DNA of 64,000 nucleotides from an uncultured Clostridia bacterium (GCA_947383835.1 CANDEV010000002.1:62001-126000), one strand, 5' to 3'; shown: positions 8,695-18,575, counted from the first letter of the stretch. The notes: generated by a model from the letters alone, not told the origin. Numbers and translations: made by a program.

Positions 8695-10362
8695 TTATTC
8701 GGCGACCGTTATTTCAAAATTCCTCAGCACAGCTCCGTTGTCTTTTCTTGAAACGGAAATTTCAGCTTTTCCCTTTGAAGCTTCGCTGAGCGGGAAGCTT
8801 ACGCTGAAAGAACCGCTGTTCCGCAGATCCTCATACTCTGCCGAGGATGCAGTTCCGTTTTTGTCCGTCATGGTGAGAACAAGCGATATAGGTCCCGACT
8901 GGGAATCGGTTCCTGCCGTGCAGTAGACCGTGAGCAGGTCGTTTCTGCGGAAAACCGTCGTGCAGTAATCGCCGACGGAGGTATAGCCGTCGGCATACCA
9001 GCTTTCGGTAATTTTCTTAGCCGCAGAGCTTTTGTGGGACGCGCTGTCACGGTAGTTGCCAAGCATGGAAAAAATTGACTTTGCCGAGGACGGGTCGTTG
9101 TTTTCAATGCTTTTAGCAAGTTCATATCTTGCAAGATAAAGCTGTCCGCCCGAATCCTTGTAACCCGCCGCGTTTCTGAACATAGCCGCCGCTGACGCGA
9201 AATCACCGTGTTCAAAGCATTTAGCCCCGTATTCGTAAGAGTTCTGAAGGTACATATCGTGAGAGTCCCTGAAATTTCCAAGGAAATAGAAGCCCCTTGC
9301 GGTTTCTTCCGAAGCGCCGTTTTCGGCATACTCCGAGCGATAGAACTCATACGTGCATTCCTCTGCAAGCTCTGCGGAATTTTTGTAATCTCCAAGCTGA
9401 TAAAAGCTGTCCGCAGCCGTCTTGAAATCTCCGTCCTTTCGGGCTTTGTCAGCGCCGAGATAGAAATATTCCGCAGAAATACCGTTTCCGCAGTATTTTT
9501 CCGCAAGCTCCGCAGCGGCGAAATAATCGCCGTTTTCGGCATATTTTTCCGCTCTTTCGGCAGCGGCAGTCTCTGCAAGCTCGCCCTTTCCAGCCGCCTT
9601 ATATACCGACATCGCCGCTTCGAATTCCTCGTTTTCCATGTAGTTTTCCGCGATTTTCAGCATACATTCCTGTACAAGCTCGTCGGAATTTTCATATCCG
9701 TCAAGCCTTGTGAAAGCGTCCGCCGCTTCGGGATATCGTCCGTTCGCCATTAATTCCGAAGCCTTTTCGTACCTGCATTTTATTATATAGTCGGCGCTTT
9801 GGGCATAATCACCAAGTTCAGCGAATATTTCCTCCGCAGCGATGTAATTCGCTTGAAAAAAAAGCTTTTCCGCATTTTTATATCTTATGGAGGGGATAAC
9901 TTTGTCAGATACAAAATATACAGACGCGGAGAAAATACACACAATTAGAAAGGCGGCAATTGTTTTGAAAACGGGAAATTTCCTTTTCGGAAATGAGCAA
10001 ATTTCCGCTTTTTCCTCGGCTGACTGTTCTGTTTCCGATGTTTCCGAAGCCTTTTCGGAAACAACGAAAAGACCGTCCTTTTCGTTGAATTTACTGGAAA
10101 TTTCCGTCTTTTTCCCATTTGCGGGAGGCGTTTTCCGTGTTTCCTTTACAATTTCCGCAGTTTCCGTATTTTGAACGTTTTCGGCGGCTTCCTCCAAGCT
10201 TTCTTCCACACGGTCTTTCTCGTTCGGGCAAGCCTTTTCCTGTGTTTCTTCGGCAATTTCCGCATTTCCGGCTTTTTCTGCGGCTGTTTCCGCCTTTTCT
10301 CCGCAGTACGGGCAGAATTTGGCGTTTTCCCGCATTGTATTCCCGCATTTTGCACATATCAT
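8695..10362 (-). CDS. Zinc-ribbon, single-span membrane protein with TPR-like repeats
   Basis: The protein starts MICAKCGNTMRENAKFCPYCGEK, a two-CxxC zinc ribbon typical of many uncharacterised Firmicutes membrane proteins. A Glu/Ala-rich linker of about 100 residues follows, then one hydrophobic segment (TIAAFLIVCIFSASVYFVS). The rest is a series of helical repeats of the form ...AEELFxxLGDYxxSAE..., probably TPR or Sel1-like, facing outside, and a C-terminal beta-rich domain of about 80 residues. The ATG was chosen because AAGGAGG lies 8 nt before it; the frame extends further upstream without a start site. It is divergent from secA. Function unknown; envelope-protein scaffolding would fit but is a guess. 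Confidence 0.75.
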   Translation of the reverse strand: MICAKCGNTMRENAKFCPYCGEKAETAAEKAGNAEIAEETQEKACPNEKDRVEESLEEAAENVQNTETAEIVKETRKTPPANGKKTEISSKFNEKDGLFVVSEKASETSETEQSAEEKAEICSFPKRKFPVFKTIAAFLIVCIFSASVYFVSDKVIPSIRYKNAEKLFFQANYIAAEEIFAELGDYAQSADYIIKCRYEKASELMANGRYPEAADAFTRLDGYENSDELVQECMLKIAENYMENEEFEAAMSVYKAAGKGELAETAAAERAEKYAENGDYFAAAELAEKYCGNGISAEYFYLGADKARKDGDFKTAADSFYQLGDYKNSAELAEECTYEFYRSEYAENGASEETARGFYFLGNFRDSHDMYLQNSYEYGAKCFEHGDFASAAAMFRNAAGYKDSGGQLYLARYELAKSIENNDPSSAKSIFSMLGNYRDSASHKSSAAKKITESWYADGYTSVGDYCTTVFRRNDLLTVYCTAGTDSQSGPISLVLTMTDKNGTASSAEYEDLRNSGSFSVSFPLSEASKGKAEISVSRKDNGAVLRNFEITVAE

Positions 10363-10506
10363 ATCCTCCGCCTCCTTGCTGTGCCGAATTTGTATCCTCT
10401 TATGTAAAATTTTACTCCAATTTTTTCTTAAAGTCAAGACAAATTTTGCTCGGATACGCCGAAAATCCTTTTTTGAAGCTGTATTTTACGTGTTGTTAAA
10501 AAAAAG

Positions 10507-10535
10507 TTGACAAACTGCTCAATATCGGTTATAAT
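10507..10535 (+). promoter_or_regulatory. Sigma-A promoter of secA
   Basis: TTGACA, 17 bp, TATAAT: a perfect consensus promoter about 55 nt upstream of the secA ATG. It lies in the 227-bp divergent gap between the zinc-ribbon gene and secA; nothing else stands out there. Confidence 0.9.
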
Positions 10536-10589
10536 AAATATGTATTTAAAAAAACGGAAAAACTTTTAATTTTTAAGGTGGAATATTTA

Positions 10590-13334
10590 ATGGGAATTTT
10601 TGACGGACTTTTCGGAAGCTACAGCAAGAGAGAGCTTGCTAAAATAGAACCGATCAAGAACCGTGTCCTTGGTCTTGAGGACGAATATTCGGCTATGTCC
10701 GAAGAAACACTTAAATCACAAACGGGTATTTTAAAGGAAAGACTTGCCAAAGGCGAGACCCTTGACGATATTCTTCCCGAAGCGCTTGCCACAGTCCGTG
10801 AGGCTGCTTGGCGCGTTTTGGGCAAAAAACCTTTCCCTGTTCAGATCATAGGCGCGATCGTCCTCAATCAGGGACGTATCGCCGAGATGAGAACGGGCGA
10901 AGGTAAAACTTTGGTTGCCTGCTGTGCTTCCTATCTCTGCGCGCTGGAGGGTAAGGGTGTTCACGTTGTTACTGTAAACGACTATCTTGCGAAATTCCAG
11001 TCGGAGGAAATGGGCAAGGTGTACCGCTATCTGGGCTTGACTATCGGCTGTATCCTGCACGATCTGAACAACGATCAGAGGCGTGAGGCGTACAACTGCG
11101 ATATTACTTACGGTACTAACAATGAGTTCGGTTTTGACTATCTTCGTGATAATATGGTAATATACAAAAGCGAAAAAGTCCAGAGAGAGCACCACTTTGC
11201 CATTGTGGACGAGGTGGACTCTATCCTCATAGACGAGGCAAGAACTCCGCTTATAATTTCGGGACGAGGCGATAAGTCCACAGAGCTTTATACCCTTGCG
11301 GATAAATTTGCCAAAACCTTGAAGCCCTATATTGTTGTGGAAATGGACAACAAGGTGGATCAGGAGGAAGCTTCGGAAAACTGCGACTACATTATTGATG
11401 AAAAGGCAAAAACTGCCACAATTACGCGTCAGGGCGTTAAAAAGGCAGAGAAGTACTTCAATGTCATCAACCTTTTCGACGCAGATAATTCAACTCTTCT
11501 GCACCATGTGAACCAGGCTCTTAAAGCCAACGGTATCATGAAAAGAGATATCGACTATGTTGTCAAGGACGGGGAAGTCGTTATCGTTGACGAGTTTACC
11601 GGTCGTCTTATGATGGGACGCCGTTTTAACGACGGTCTGCATCAGGCTATTGAGGCTAAGGAGGGCGTAAAGGTCGCTCATGAGTCGAAAACACTGGCGA
11701 GCATTACATTCCAGAACTATTTCCGTTTGTATAAGAGATTGTCCGGTATGACAGGTACGGCTATGACGGAGGAAGAGGAATTTAAGGAAATTTATAAGCT
11801 GGACGTTATCGAGATACCGACAAATAGACCCGTTCAGCGTATAGATCACCCCGATGTTGTGTTTAAAACGGAGCACGGCAAGTTTGTTGCGGCTATCCGT
11901 CAGATAGAGGAGTGTCATGAAAAGGGTCAGCCTGTGCTTGTGGGTACGGTTTCTATCGAAAAGTCGGAAACGCTTTCAAAAATGCTTTCCAAAAAGGGCA
12001 TCAAGCATAATGTCCTCAACGCGAAGCAGCATGAAAAAGAAGCGGAGATCGTTGCACAGGCAGGAAAATACGGCGCGGTAACGATCGCCACAAACATGGC
12101 GGGACGCGGTACCGACATCATTCTCGGCGGTAACGCTGAGTTTATGGCGAAAGCTGAAATGAAAAAGCGGGGCATGGAGGACGGTCTCATAAATGAGGCT
12201 ATCAGCTATGCGGAGACGGACAATGAGGAAATTCTTGAAGCGAGAAAGGTCTACCGCGAGCTTTACGATAAGTATAACAACGAGGTCAAGGAAAAGGCTG
12301 AAAAGGTCAAGGAAGCGGGCGGACTTTTCATTTTGGGTACGGAGCGGCATGAATCCCGCCGTATCGACAATCAGCTCCGCGGACGTTCGGGACGTCAGGG
12401 AGACGTGGGCGAGAGCCGTTTCTTCCTGTCCTTGGAGGACGATCTTATGCGTCTTTTCGGCGGCGACAGAATTACGGGCATGATGGAAGCCCTCCGCGTG
12501 GAGGAGGATATGCCTATTGAGGCGAAAATGCTCTCAAAGGTGATCGAGTCCTCCCAGAAAAAGGTAGAGGGCAGGAACTTTGCTATACGTAAAAACGTGC
12601 TTAACTACGACGACGTTATGTCAGCCCAAAGGCAGATCATTTACAGTCAGCGTGCAAAGGTGCTTAACGGAGAGGATATCCATGAGTATATCATAAAGAT
12701 GATACAGGACATGATCTCCGAGACTGTCGATCAGTATCTTCTCGACGACGGCGTAAAGGACGACTGGAATCTGGCGGGCCTCCGCGACAGATTTATGGGT
12801 CTGTTTACGGTAAACGAGGATTTCCGATTTACTACGGAAGAATTGGAGAACACTTCCAAGCAGGATATTGTTGATAAGCTTGTGAACAGAGCGTTGGATT
12901 TCTATAAAAAGAAAGAAGAAAAGGTGGGTCCCGACGTGCTTCGGGAGCTTGAAAGAGTTATTCTGCTGAAAATTGTTGACATTAAATGGATGGCTCACAT
13001 TGACGATATGGACGAACTCAAACGCGGTATCGGTCTGCGTTCTTACGGTCAGAAAAACCCCGTTGTTGAGTACCGCTTCGAGGGCTTCGAGATGTTCGAC
13101 GCTATGGTTGAATCTATTCGCGAGGAAACTGTCCGCTTGCTGTTCACAATTCAAGTTCAGCAAAACGGCGCAGCTCCCCAGCGTGAGCGTGTCATGAAGC
13201 CTATGGACACCGGCAGCGACGGAACGGTTGCTTCTGCGCCGAGAAAGGTGGGAGCAAAGGTCGGAAGAAACGACCCATGCCCCTGCGGAAGCGGCAAGAA
13301 GTACAAGAAATGCTGCGGTATGGATCTTAAGTGA
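10590..13334 (+). CDS. secA: Protein translocase ATPase SecA
   Basis: SecA drives preproteins through SecYEG by ATP hydrolysis. Walker A is MRTGEGKT (about residues 101-107) and the Walker B/DEAD-type motif is DEVDSILIDEART (about 206-218). The preprotein cross-linking domain lies between the two nucleotide-binding folds, and GTDIILGG and RIDNQLRGRSGRQGD belong to the second fold. The C-terminus RNDPCPCGSGKKYKKCCG is the zinc-binding SecB-type tail. ATG chosen 8 nt after AAGGTGG; an in-frame GTG 12 nt upstream falls within this site. At 914 residues the length is normal. It is transcribed from its own strong promoter and followed by a DUF1015 gene without an obvious terminator between them. 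Confidence 0.98.
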   Translation: MGIFDGLFGSYSKRELAKIEPIKNRVLGLEDEYSAMSEETLKSQTGILKERLAKGETLDDILPEALATVREAAWRVLGKKPFPVQIIGAIVLNQGRIAEMRTGEGKTLVACCASYLCALEGKGVHVVTVNDYLAKFQSEEMGKVYRYLGLTIGCILHDLNNDQRREAYNCDITYGTNNEFGFDYLRDNMVIYKSEKVQREHHFAIVDEVDSILIDEARTPLIISGRGDKSTELYTLADKFAKTLKPYIVVEMDNKVDQEEASENCDYIIDEKAKTATITRQGVKKAEKYFNVINLFDADNSTLLHHVNQALKANGIMKRDIDYVVKDGEVVIVDEFTGRLMMGRRFNDGLHQAIEAKEGVKVAHESKTLASITFQNYFRLYKRLSGMTGTAMTEEEEFKEIYKLDVIEIPTNRPVQRIDHPDVVFKTEHGKFVAAIRQIEECHEKGQPVLVGTVSIEKSETLSKMLSKKGIKHNVLNAKQHEKEAEIVAQAGKYGAVTIATNMAGRGTDIILGGNAEFMAKAEMKKRGMEDGLINEAISYAETDNEEILEARKVYRELYDKYNNEVKEKAEKVKEAGGLFILGTERHESRRIDNQLRGRSGRQGDVGESRFFLSLEDDLMRLFGGDRITGMMEALRVEEDMPIEAKMLSKVIESSQKKVEGRNFAIRKNVLNYDDVMSAQRQIIYSQRAKVLNGEDIHEYIIKMIQDMISETVDQYLLDDGVKDDWNLAGLRDRFMGLFTVNEDFRFTTEELENTSKQDIVDKLVNRALDFYKKKEEKVGPDVLRELERVILLKIVDIKWMAHIDDMDELKRGIGLRSYGQKNPVVEYRFEGFEMFDAMVESIREETVRLLFTIQVQQNGAAPQRERVMKPMDTGSDGTVASAPRKVGAKVGRNDPCPCGSGKKYKKCCGMDLK

Positions 13335-13442
13335 GGACAGTGTCCTCCTACGTTCCGTTGGTGACGTTTTGAAAATTTCACAAATGGTACATGGAAATTA
13401 TAGATACTGCACATCGTAAATTGCATAAAAGGAGTAAACAAA

Positions 13443-14705
13443 ATGGCTGAAATAAAGGCTTTCAAGGGTATGAGGTACACCCCGGCGGCAGGCGATCTGA
13501 ATGAATTGGTGTGTCCGCCGTATGATATTATTTCCGACAGTCAGAGGGAAAAATATATTGAGGAAAATCCCTGCAACATTATCCGTCTTGAGCTGCCGAA
13601 GGGCGGCGACGAGCGGTACAAAGAGGCTGGGAAAACTCTTAAGGATTGGCTTGATAAGGAAATCCTTAGCTGCGACGGTGAAGACAGCATTTATGTATAC
13701 GAAATGCTTTTCTCGGCAAACGGCATTAGAAACAGGCTCAAAGGCTTTGTGACCCTTGTGAAGCTGGTGGAGTTTTCGGAGGGGATCGTTCTGCCGCATG
13801 AGGAAACGCTGTCCAAAGCAAAGGAGGACAGATTTAACCTTATGAGTGAGACTTTCTGCAATTTCAGTCAGATATACTCGCTTTATATGGACGGGGACGG
13901 CTCTGTATACGGTATGATAGACGGCTGTTCAAAGGGCGCGCCGGACATGGAGGTAACTGACCCTGACGGCACAGTTCACAGAATGTGGAGGGTCTCGGAC
14001 AGCGGAGTTATCAAAAGCGTTACGGAGGCGTTCCGTGATAAAAAGCTGTATATTGCGGACGGTCATCACCGATATGAGACGGCTTTGAATTTCCACAAAA
14101 AGCAGGGAACGGAAAGCAGCGGCTATATTGCCATGATGCTTGTAAATATGGAAAATAAGGGACTTGTGGTATTCCCGACCCATAGGATAGTCAAGAACCT
14201 TGAAAATTTTAATGCTGAAAAGGTAATAGAGGATTGCAAACCATACTTCACCATTGCGGAAGCTCCCGGTGAGGAGCGTATGCAGGCGGCTTTAAATCAG
14301 CTTTACGACGAGGGCAAAAAAGCATTTGCGATGTACACGGGTTACGGTAAGTGCTATGTAATGACATTAAAGGACGAGGGCGCAGTCAAAAGGCTCCTGC
14401 CGGATATGTCGGAGGCTTACTGCGGGCTTGATGTGACGGTGCTGCACAGTCTTGTGCTGGAGAGAATTTTGGGAATTGACAAAGAAAATATGGCAAATCA
14501 GAAAAATCTCACATACACACGCTCTCGCCAGGAAGCGCTTGAGGCGGTGGATATGGACGGCGCGGACTGCTCCTTTATCCTCAATCCCACAAAGGTTTCC
14601 GAAATTCGGGACGTTGCGGCGGCAGGGGAGAAAATGCCGCAGAAATCCACGTATTTCTATCCCAAGCTCATAACGGGGCTTGTTATGAATAAATTTTCCG
14701 ATTAG
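13443..14705 (+). CDS. DUF1015 family protein
   Basis: The 420-residue cytosolic protein matches DUF1015 (COG4198) from the first residues: IKAFKGMRYTP, LVCPPYDIIS and NIIRLELPKG. The most conserved core motif, IADGHHRYETAL, is intact, as are LPHEETLSKAKEDR and VVFPTHRIVKN. The family is widespread in anaerobes next to serine and redox metabolism genes, but I know of no firmly established reaction for it. AAAAGGAG lies before the ATG. It follows secA by 108 nt and precedes the epimerase by 11 nt, so it is probably cotranscribed with the latter. Confidence 0.85.
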   Translation: MAEIKAFKGMRYTPAAGDLNELVCPPYDIISDSQREKYIEENPCNIIRLELPKGGDERYKEAGKTLKDWLDKEILSCDGEDSIYVYEMLFSANGIRNRLKGFVTLVKLVEFSEGIVLPHEETLSKAKEDRFNLMSETFCNFSQIYSLYMDGDGSVYGMIDGCSKGAPDMEVTDPDGTVHRMWRVSDSGVIKSVTEAFRDKKLYIADGHHRYETALNFHKKQGTESSGYIAMMLVNMENKGLVVFPTHRIVKNLENFNAEKVIEDCKPYFTIAEAPGEERMQAALNQLYDEGKKAFAMYTGYGKCYVMTLKDEGAVKRLLPDMSEAYCGLDVTVLHSLVLERILGIDKENMANQKNLTYTRSRQEALEAVDMDGADCSFILNPTKVSEIRDVAAAGEKMPQKSTYFYPKLITGLVMNKFSD

Positions 14706-14716
14706 GAGGAATTATT

Positions 14717-15898
14717 TTGGCAGTTTTGGTAAATGAATGCAAGAAAGAGCTTACCGAGCGTATTATCCCGTTCTGGAACAAGCTTCGGGACGATGAAAAC
14801 GGCGGCTTTTACGGGCTTGTGAACAACGATTTGCAGGTGGACAAAAAAGCGGATAAGGGCGTTATCCTCACATCAAGGATCTTATGGTTTTATTCCGCGG
14901 CGTATATGACATTGGAGGACGAGGCTTTGCTTGACAACGCTAAGCACGCTTTTGAGTTTTTGAAAAAATGTGTTGATAAGGAAAACGGCGGCGTTTACTG
15001 GATGATGACATATGACGGCAAGCCTGCGGACACCATGAAGCATACCTATAATCAAGCTTTTGCGGTGTACGCTTTATCGCAGTACTACCTTGCTTCAAAG
15101 GAGCAGGCGGCTCTTGATCTGGCTCTTGAGCTTTTCCAAACAATTGAGGAAAAGTGCACCGATGATATTGCGTACCTTGAGGCAATGTCGGTTGACTGGA
15201 AGATAGTTCCCAATGACGCGCTTTCGGAAAACGGTCTTATGGCGGACAAAACTATGAATACCGTACTCCACCTTATCGAAGCCTATACAGTGCTGCTTAA
15301 AGCCTGCAATAATTCGGTAAGCGCAAAAATAGAGGAGCGGCTGATGTTCCTGCTGGAAATTGCCAAAATAAAGATTTTCAACAGCGAAAAGAATTGCTTA
15401 AGAGTATTTTTCGACCGCGAGCTTAACCAGATAGGAGATATCCATTCTTACGGTCACGATATTGAAGCGACATGGCTCATAGACCGCGCCTGCGAGGTTA
15501 TAGGCGACAGACGTCTCATGGCGGACTGGCGTTTTATAAATCTTCGCATTGCGGAAAATATTCTTGATATAGCATTTGAAAACGGAGCGGTAAACAACGA
15601 GCGCGAAAATGATAAAATAGACAAAAAACGCGTTTGGTGGGTACAGGCGGAAAGCGTTGTGGGCTTTGTGAACGCTTTTCAGCAGGGCGGCGAAAAGAAG
15701 TTTATCGACGCTGCGGAGACCGTTTTTAAATGGATAGAGACTAAGCAGACAGACAGCAGAGAAAATTCAGAATGGTGGGGAGAGGTTTCATTCGAGGGAG
15801 AACCAATGCAGACGGTAGACATGGTAAACCCATGGAAGTGTCCGTATCATAACGGAAGAATGTGCATAGAAATAATTAACAGAAATGTGGATATCTAA
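14717..15898 (+). CDS. ce: Cellobiose 2-epimerase
   Basis: The enzyme reversibly converts cellobiose and related beta-1,4-disaccharides to the 2-epimer (glucosyl-mannose), which feeds mannosylglucose phosphorylase pathways in Ruminococcus. The N-terminal part (IIPFWNKLRDDENGGFYG, KKADKGVILTSRILWFYSAAYM) is very like the R. albus enzyme as I remember it. The (alpha/alpha)6-barrel active-site residues appear as Arg in LTSRILW, His and Glu in GHDIEATW, Trp/Glu in VWWVQAESV and His in CPYHNGR. Start is TTG with AGGAGG 7 nt upstream. An N-acylglucosamine 2-epimerase is the alternative, but the overall match favours cellobiose. Confidence 0.88.
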   Translation: MAVLVNECKKELTERIIPFWNKLRDDENGGFYGLVNNDLQVDKKADKGVILTSRILWFYSAAYMTLEDEALLDNAKHAFEFLKKCVDKENGGVYWMMTYDGKPADTMKHTYNQAFAVYALSQYYLASKEQAALDLALELFQTIEEKCTDDIAYLEAMSVDWKIVPNDALSENGLMADKTMNTVLHLIEAYTVLLKACNNSVSAKIEERLMFLLEIAKIKIFNSEKNCLRVFFDRELNQIGDIHSYGHDIEATWLIDRACEVIGDRRLMADWRFINLRIAENILDIAFENGAVNNERENDKIDKKRVWWVQAESVVGFVNAFQQGGEKKFIDAAETVFKWIETKQTDSRENSEWWGEVSFEGEPMQTVDMVNPWKCPYHNGRMCIEIINRNVDI

Positions 15899-15994
15899 TC
15901 GTTCATGGTTGAAAGCAGAAATGTTTTGAATATATAAGATCAACAGGTCGATTCTGTCATCGCTTTCAAGTTTTTCGGAAAGGAATGTTGAATA

Positions 15995-16282
15995 ATGTCA
16001 GATACCAACGCAGCGGAGTTTAATGTTGTAAATGTAATGGAGGAAGTTGTAAAGGAGCGTTTGGAGCTGTTCTTAAAAGACGTTGACTGCTGCAAGTGCG
16101 ACACATGCAGAGGCGATATGATGGCTATGGCGCTGAATACGCTTAAGCCTAAGTATGTCAATTCCAGAAAGGGTGAGCTTTTCACAAAGCTTAATGCTAC
16201 AAAAATTCAGAACACGGTTGATATAGACGTTGCAGTTGCAAAGGCTATAGCTGTAGTAAGCGCGTCCCCGCACAGAAAGTAA
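15995..16282 (+). CDS. ComFB-family small protein (late competence development protein ComFB)
   Basis: The 95-residue protein matches the ComFB family: VVNVMEEVVKERLELFL, then DCCKCDTCRGDMMAMALNTLKPKYVNSRKGELFTK. The clustered cysteines (CCKCDTC) suggest a metal site. ComFB proteins in cyanobacteria and Bacillus have been reported as cyclic dinucleotide receptors; that is family knowledge, not visible here. AAAGGA lies before the ATG. It begins a tight set with the DUF1538 transporter-like gene 20 nt downstream, which suggests a regulatory role for that membrane protein. The 96 nt before it hold no clear promoter. Confidence 0.85.
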   Translation: MSDTNAAEFNVVNVMEEVVKERLELFLKDVDCCKCDTCRGDMMAMALNTLKPKYVNSRKGELFTKLNATKIQNTVDIDVAVAKAIAVVSASPHRK

Positions 16283-16302
16283 AATAAAAAGGAGGAAAGT
16301 TC

Positions 16303-17883
16303 TTGCAGAAAAATCTTATTGCAAAGATCAAGGAATCACTCAGCTCGGTGCTTCCTGTGACAGCGGTTGTTTTTCTTTTGACAGTAACCATAGTTCCCGT
16401 CAGCGGCGAGCTTTTCTTCATGTTTTTTGTGGGCACTGTTTTCCTTATTTTGGGGATAGGTATGTTCACTCTCGGCGCAGATACATCTATGATGATCATC
16501 GGCGAGAAGATAGGCGCACAGCTTACAAAATCAAGAAAGATGCTTTTTATCCTTCCGGTGTGCTTCATAATCGGAGTACTTGTTACAGTTGCCGAACCGG
16601 ATCTAAAGGTACTTGCGGAGCAGACCCCGATAGTGGATTCAACGGTCATGGTATGGGCTGTGGGCGTAGGTGTGGGATTTTTTCTTGTTCTTGCTTTTCT
16701 GAGAATTTTTTTGCAGTTTAAAATATCCGTGCTGTTTATAATTTTTTACAGCATAGTGTTTATTTTCGCTTGCTCTCCGGTTATTTCGGCGGACTTTATC
16801 CCTGCCGCTTTCGATTCGGGAGGAGTTACCACAGGACCCATAACCGTGCCCTTTATCATGGCTCTGGGCTTGGGACTTTCCTCTATCCGCGGCGATAAGA
16901 CCTCTGCGGAGGACAGTTTCGGCTTGGTTGCACTTTGCTCAATAGGACCGATACTTACCGTGCTTATTTTAGGCGCTTTGAACAACACCGAAACAGTTCA
17001 GCAGGAGCTTTCCCACCCGAACGACTATAACACTATTTCTGAGGCGTTTCGGGAGTTTATACAAAATTTTCCTCACTATATAAAGGACGTTGCTTCCGCG
17101 CTTTTGCCGATAGTTGTGTTCTTTCTGATATTTAACGTTGTGTTTTTGAAGCTTGACAAAAAAACCATGCTTAAGATATTTGTGGGCATAGGCTTTACAT
17201 ATATCGGTCTTGTGCTTTTTCTCACCGGGGCAAACGTTGGTTTTATGCCTTTGGGTCAGTATATCGGCGAAAGCCTTGCCGGCGGACGTTTTTCATGGCT
17301 TCTTGTGCCTATAGGTATGCTCATAGGCTACTTTATTGTTTCGGCAGAACCTGCTGTGCACGTCTTAAAGCAGCAGGTCGAAAACATAACAGAGGGAAGG
17401 ATATCCGCGCGTTCGCTGGAAATAAGTCTTTCCTTGGGCGTGGCTGTTTCGGTGGGCATTTCCATGATACGTGTTTTGACGGGAGTTTCCATAATGTGGT
17501 TTCTTATTCCCGGTTATGCATTTTCACTGATAATAAGCTGCTTTGTTCCGCCGATATTTACTTCCGTGGCTTTTGACGCAGGAGGAGTTGCCTCGGGACC
17601 ACTTACGGCAACGTTTCTGCTGCCCCTTGCAATGGGCGCGTGCAGCGCGGTATCGGGTGGAGATATCGCCGCGGATGCTTTCGGTATTGTTGCAATGGTA
17701 GCAATGACTCCGCTTTTGACGATTCAGATATTGGGTCTTGTCAGCAGGTTCAAAGCGTCTGCTCCTGCCGAAAGAGCGGTGCAGAGCGTTCAAATCGGGC
17801 AGGCTGCTTTCCCAATTGTTCTTGACGAAAGCTGCGATAAAGCTATGTTCCCCCAAGCGGCGGAAAGGAGCGCAGGCGTATGA
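16303..17883 (+). CDS. DUF1538 family membrane protein
   Basis: This 526-residue polytopic membrane protein has two homologous halves. Half one shows MFTLGADTSMMIIGEKIG and FDSGGVTTGPITVPFIMALG; half two shows FLTGANVGFMPLGQYIG and FDAGGVASGPLTATFLLPLA. The inverted or tandem repeat with conserved SGG/AGG..GP motifs in membrane segments is typical of a transporter. DUF1538 proteins (UmpA/UmpB in Halomonas) have been reported as Na+/H+ antiporter components; I cannot tell the substrate here. Start is TTG with AGGAGG upstream. The end overlaps the next gene by ATGA, so both are coupled. Confidence 0.82.
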   Translation: MQKNLIAKIKESLSSVLPVTAVVFLLTVTIVPVSGELFFMFFVGTVFLILGIGMFTLGADTSMMIIGEKIGAQLTKSRKMLFILPVCFIIGVLVTVAEPDLKVLAEQTPIVDSTVMVWAVGVGVGFFLVLAFLRIFLQFKISVLFIIFYSIVFIFACSPVISADFIPAAFDSGGVTTGPITVPFIMALGLGLSSIRGDKTSAEDSFGLVALCSIGPILTVLILGALNNTETVQQELSHPNDYNTISEAFREFIQNFPHYIKDVASALLPIVVFFLIFNVVFLKLDKKTMLKIFVGIGFTYIGLVLFLTGANVGFMPLGQYIGESLAGGRFSWLLVPIGMLIGYFIVSAEPAVHVLKQQVENITEGRISARSLEISLSLGVAVSVGISMIRVLTGVSIMWFLIPGYAFSLIISCFVPPIFTSVAFDAGGVASGPLTATFLLPLAMGACSAVSGGDIAADAFGIVAMVAMTPLLTIQILGLVSRFKASAPAERAVQSVQIGQAAFPIVLDESCDKAMFPQAAERSAGV

Positions 17884-18563
17884 AAGCAATGTTTTTGATC
17901 GCCGAATACGGCTGTATGCAGACCGTCAGGGATATTTTTGAAAAGGAAAATCTGCCCTGCCGTTTTATGCTCCACGGTCACGGTTCTGCGGACAGCGAAA
18001 TGCTGGATTATCTGGGCTTGGGCGACAATAAAAAAATAATCGCTGTTACTTTTGCGGCAAACAGCGCAGTTTTGGATCTGTACAAGCTTTTTAACGACAG
18101 GCTTTCACTTAGCCGCGCAGGAAAGGGGATCGCCTTTGCAGTACCCGTTTCGGGGGCGTCGGGACTGGCGTTCGCCTTAAACGGAACAAACGCCGAAACG
18201 GAGGGAAACGCTGAAATGACCGAGCCAAAATACGAGCTTATAATTACCATAGTGAACAGGGGAGGCTTTGAAGCTGTAAAGGTTGCTTCCAAAGCCGCAG
18301 GAGCGCGCGGAGGAACGCTGCTCCACGGATTGGGTCTTGGCGGAGAGGAAGCCGCAAAGTTTTTGGGTATATCTATTCAGCCCGAGAAGGATATAGTCCT
18401 TATCGTTGTTGAACGTGAGGACAGAGAAAATGTTATGCAGGGCATTCTTGACAAGGCAGGCATACTTACGGAATACCGCGGTATCTGTTTTTCTCTTCCT
18501 GTTGACAGTGCGCTGGGTCTTGCAGGTAAAAATGACGATATTACGAAAATAATCAAGCAGTAG
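17880..18563 (+). CDS. Tandem PII-like signalling protein
   Basis: Two PII-type alpha/beta domains follow each other, residues 1-95 and about 118-225. The second holds GARGGTLLHGLGLG, like the nucleotide-binding loop motif GAxGGTxxxGRG of PII proteins, and ISIQPEKDIVLIVVE, the strand before the B-loop. The first domain is more diverged (MLHGHGSADSEMLDYLGLG). Standard GlnB T-loop Tyr is not present. Such PII-like proteins are known beside DUF1538 genes, where they presumably gate or sense the transporter. Translation is coupled to the DUF1538 gene by a 4-bp overlap. Ligand unknown. Confidence 0.8.
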   Translation: MKAMFLIAEYGCMQTVRDIFEKENLPCRFMLHGHGSADSEMLDYLGLGDNKKIIAVTFAANSAVLDLYKLFNDRLSLSRAGKGIAFAVPVSGASGLAFALNGTNAETEGNAEMTEPKYELIITIVNRGGFEAVKVASKAAGARGGTLLHGLGLGGEEAAKFLGISIQPEKDIVLIVVEREDRENVMQGILDKAGILTEYRGICFSLPVDSALGLAGKNDDITKIIKQ

Positions 18564-18575
18564 GAAGATGAAAAT

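Noticed and set aside
10119..10510. Phe/Arg-rich frames opposite the zinc-ribbon gene
   Set aside because: They mirror the Glu/Lys-rich linker of the real minus-strand gene and have no start signals.
13335..13442. GGACAGTGTCC palindrome after secA as a terminator
   Set aside because: The stem is only about 5 bp and no T tract follows, so readthrough into the DUF1015 gene is more likely.
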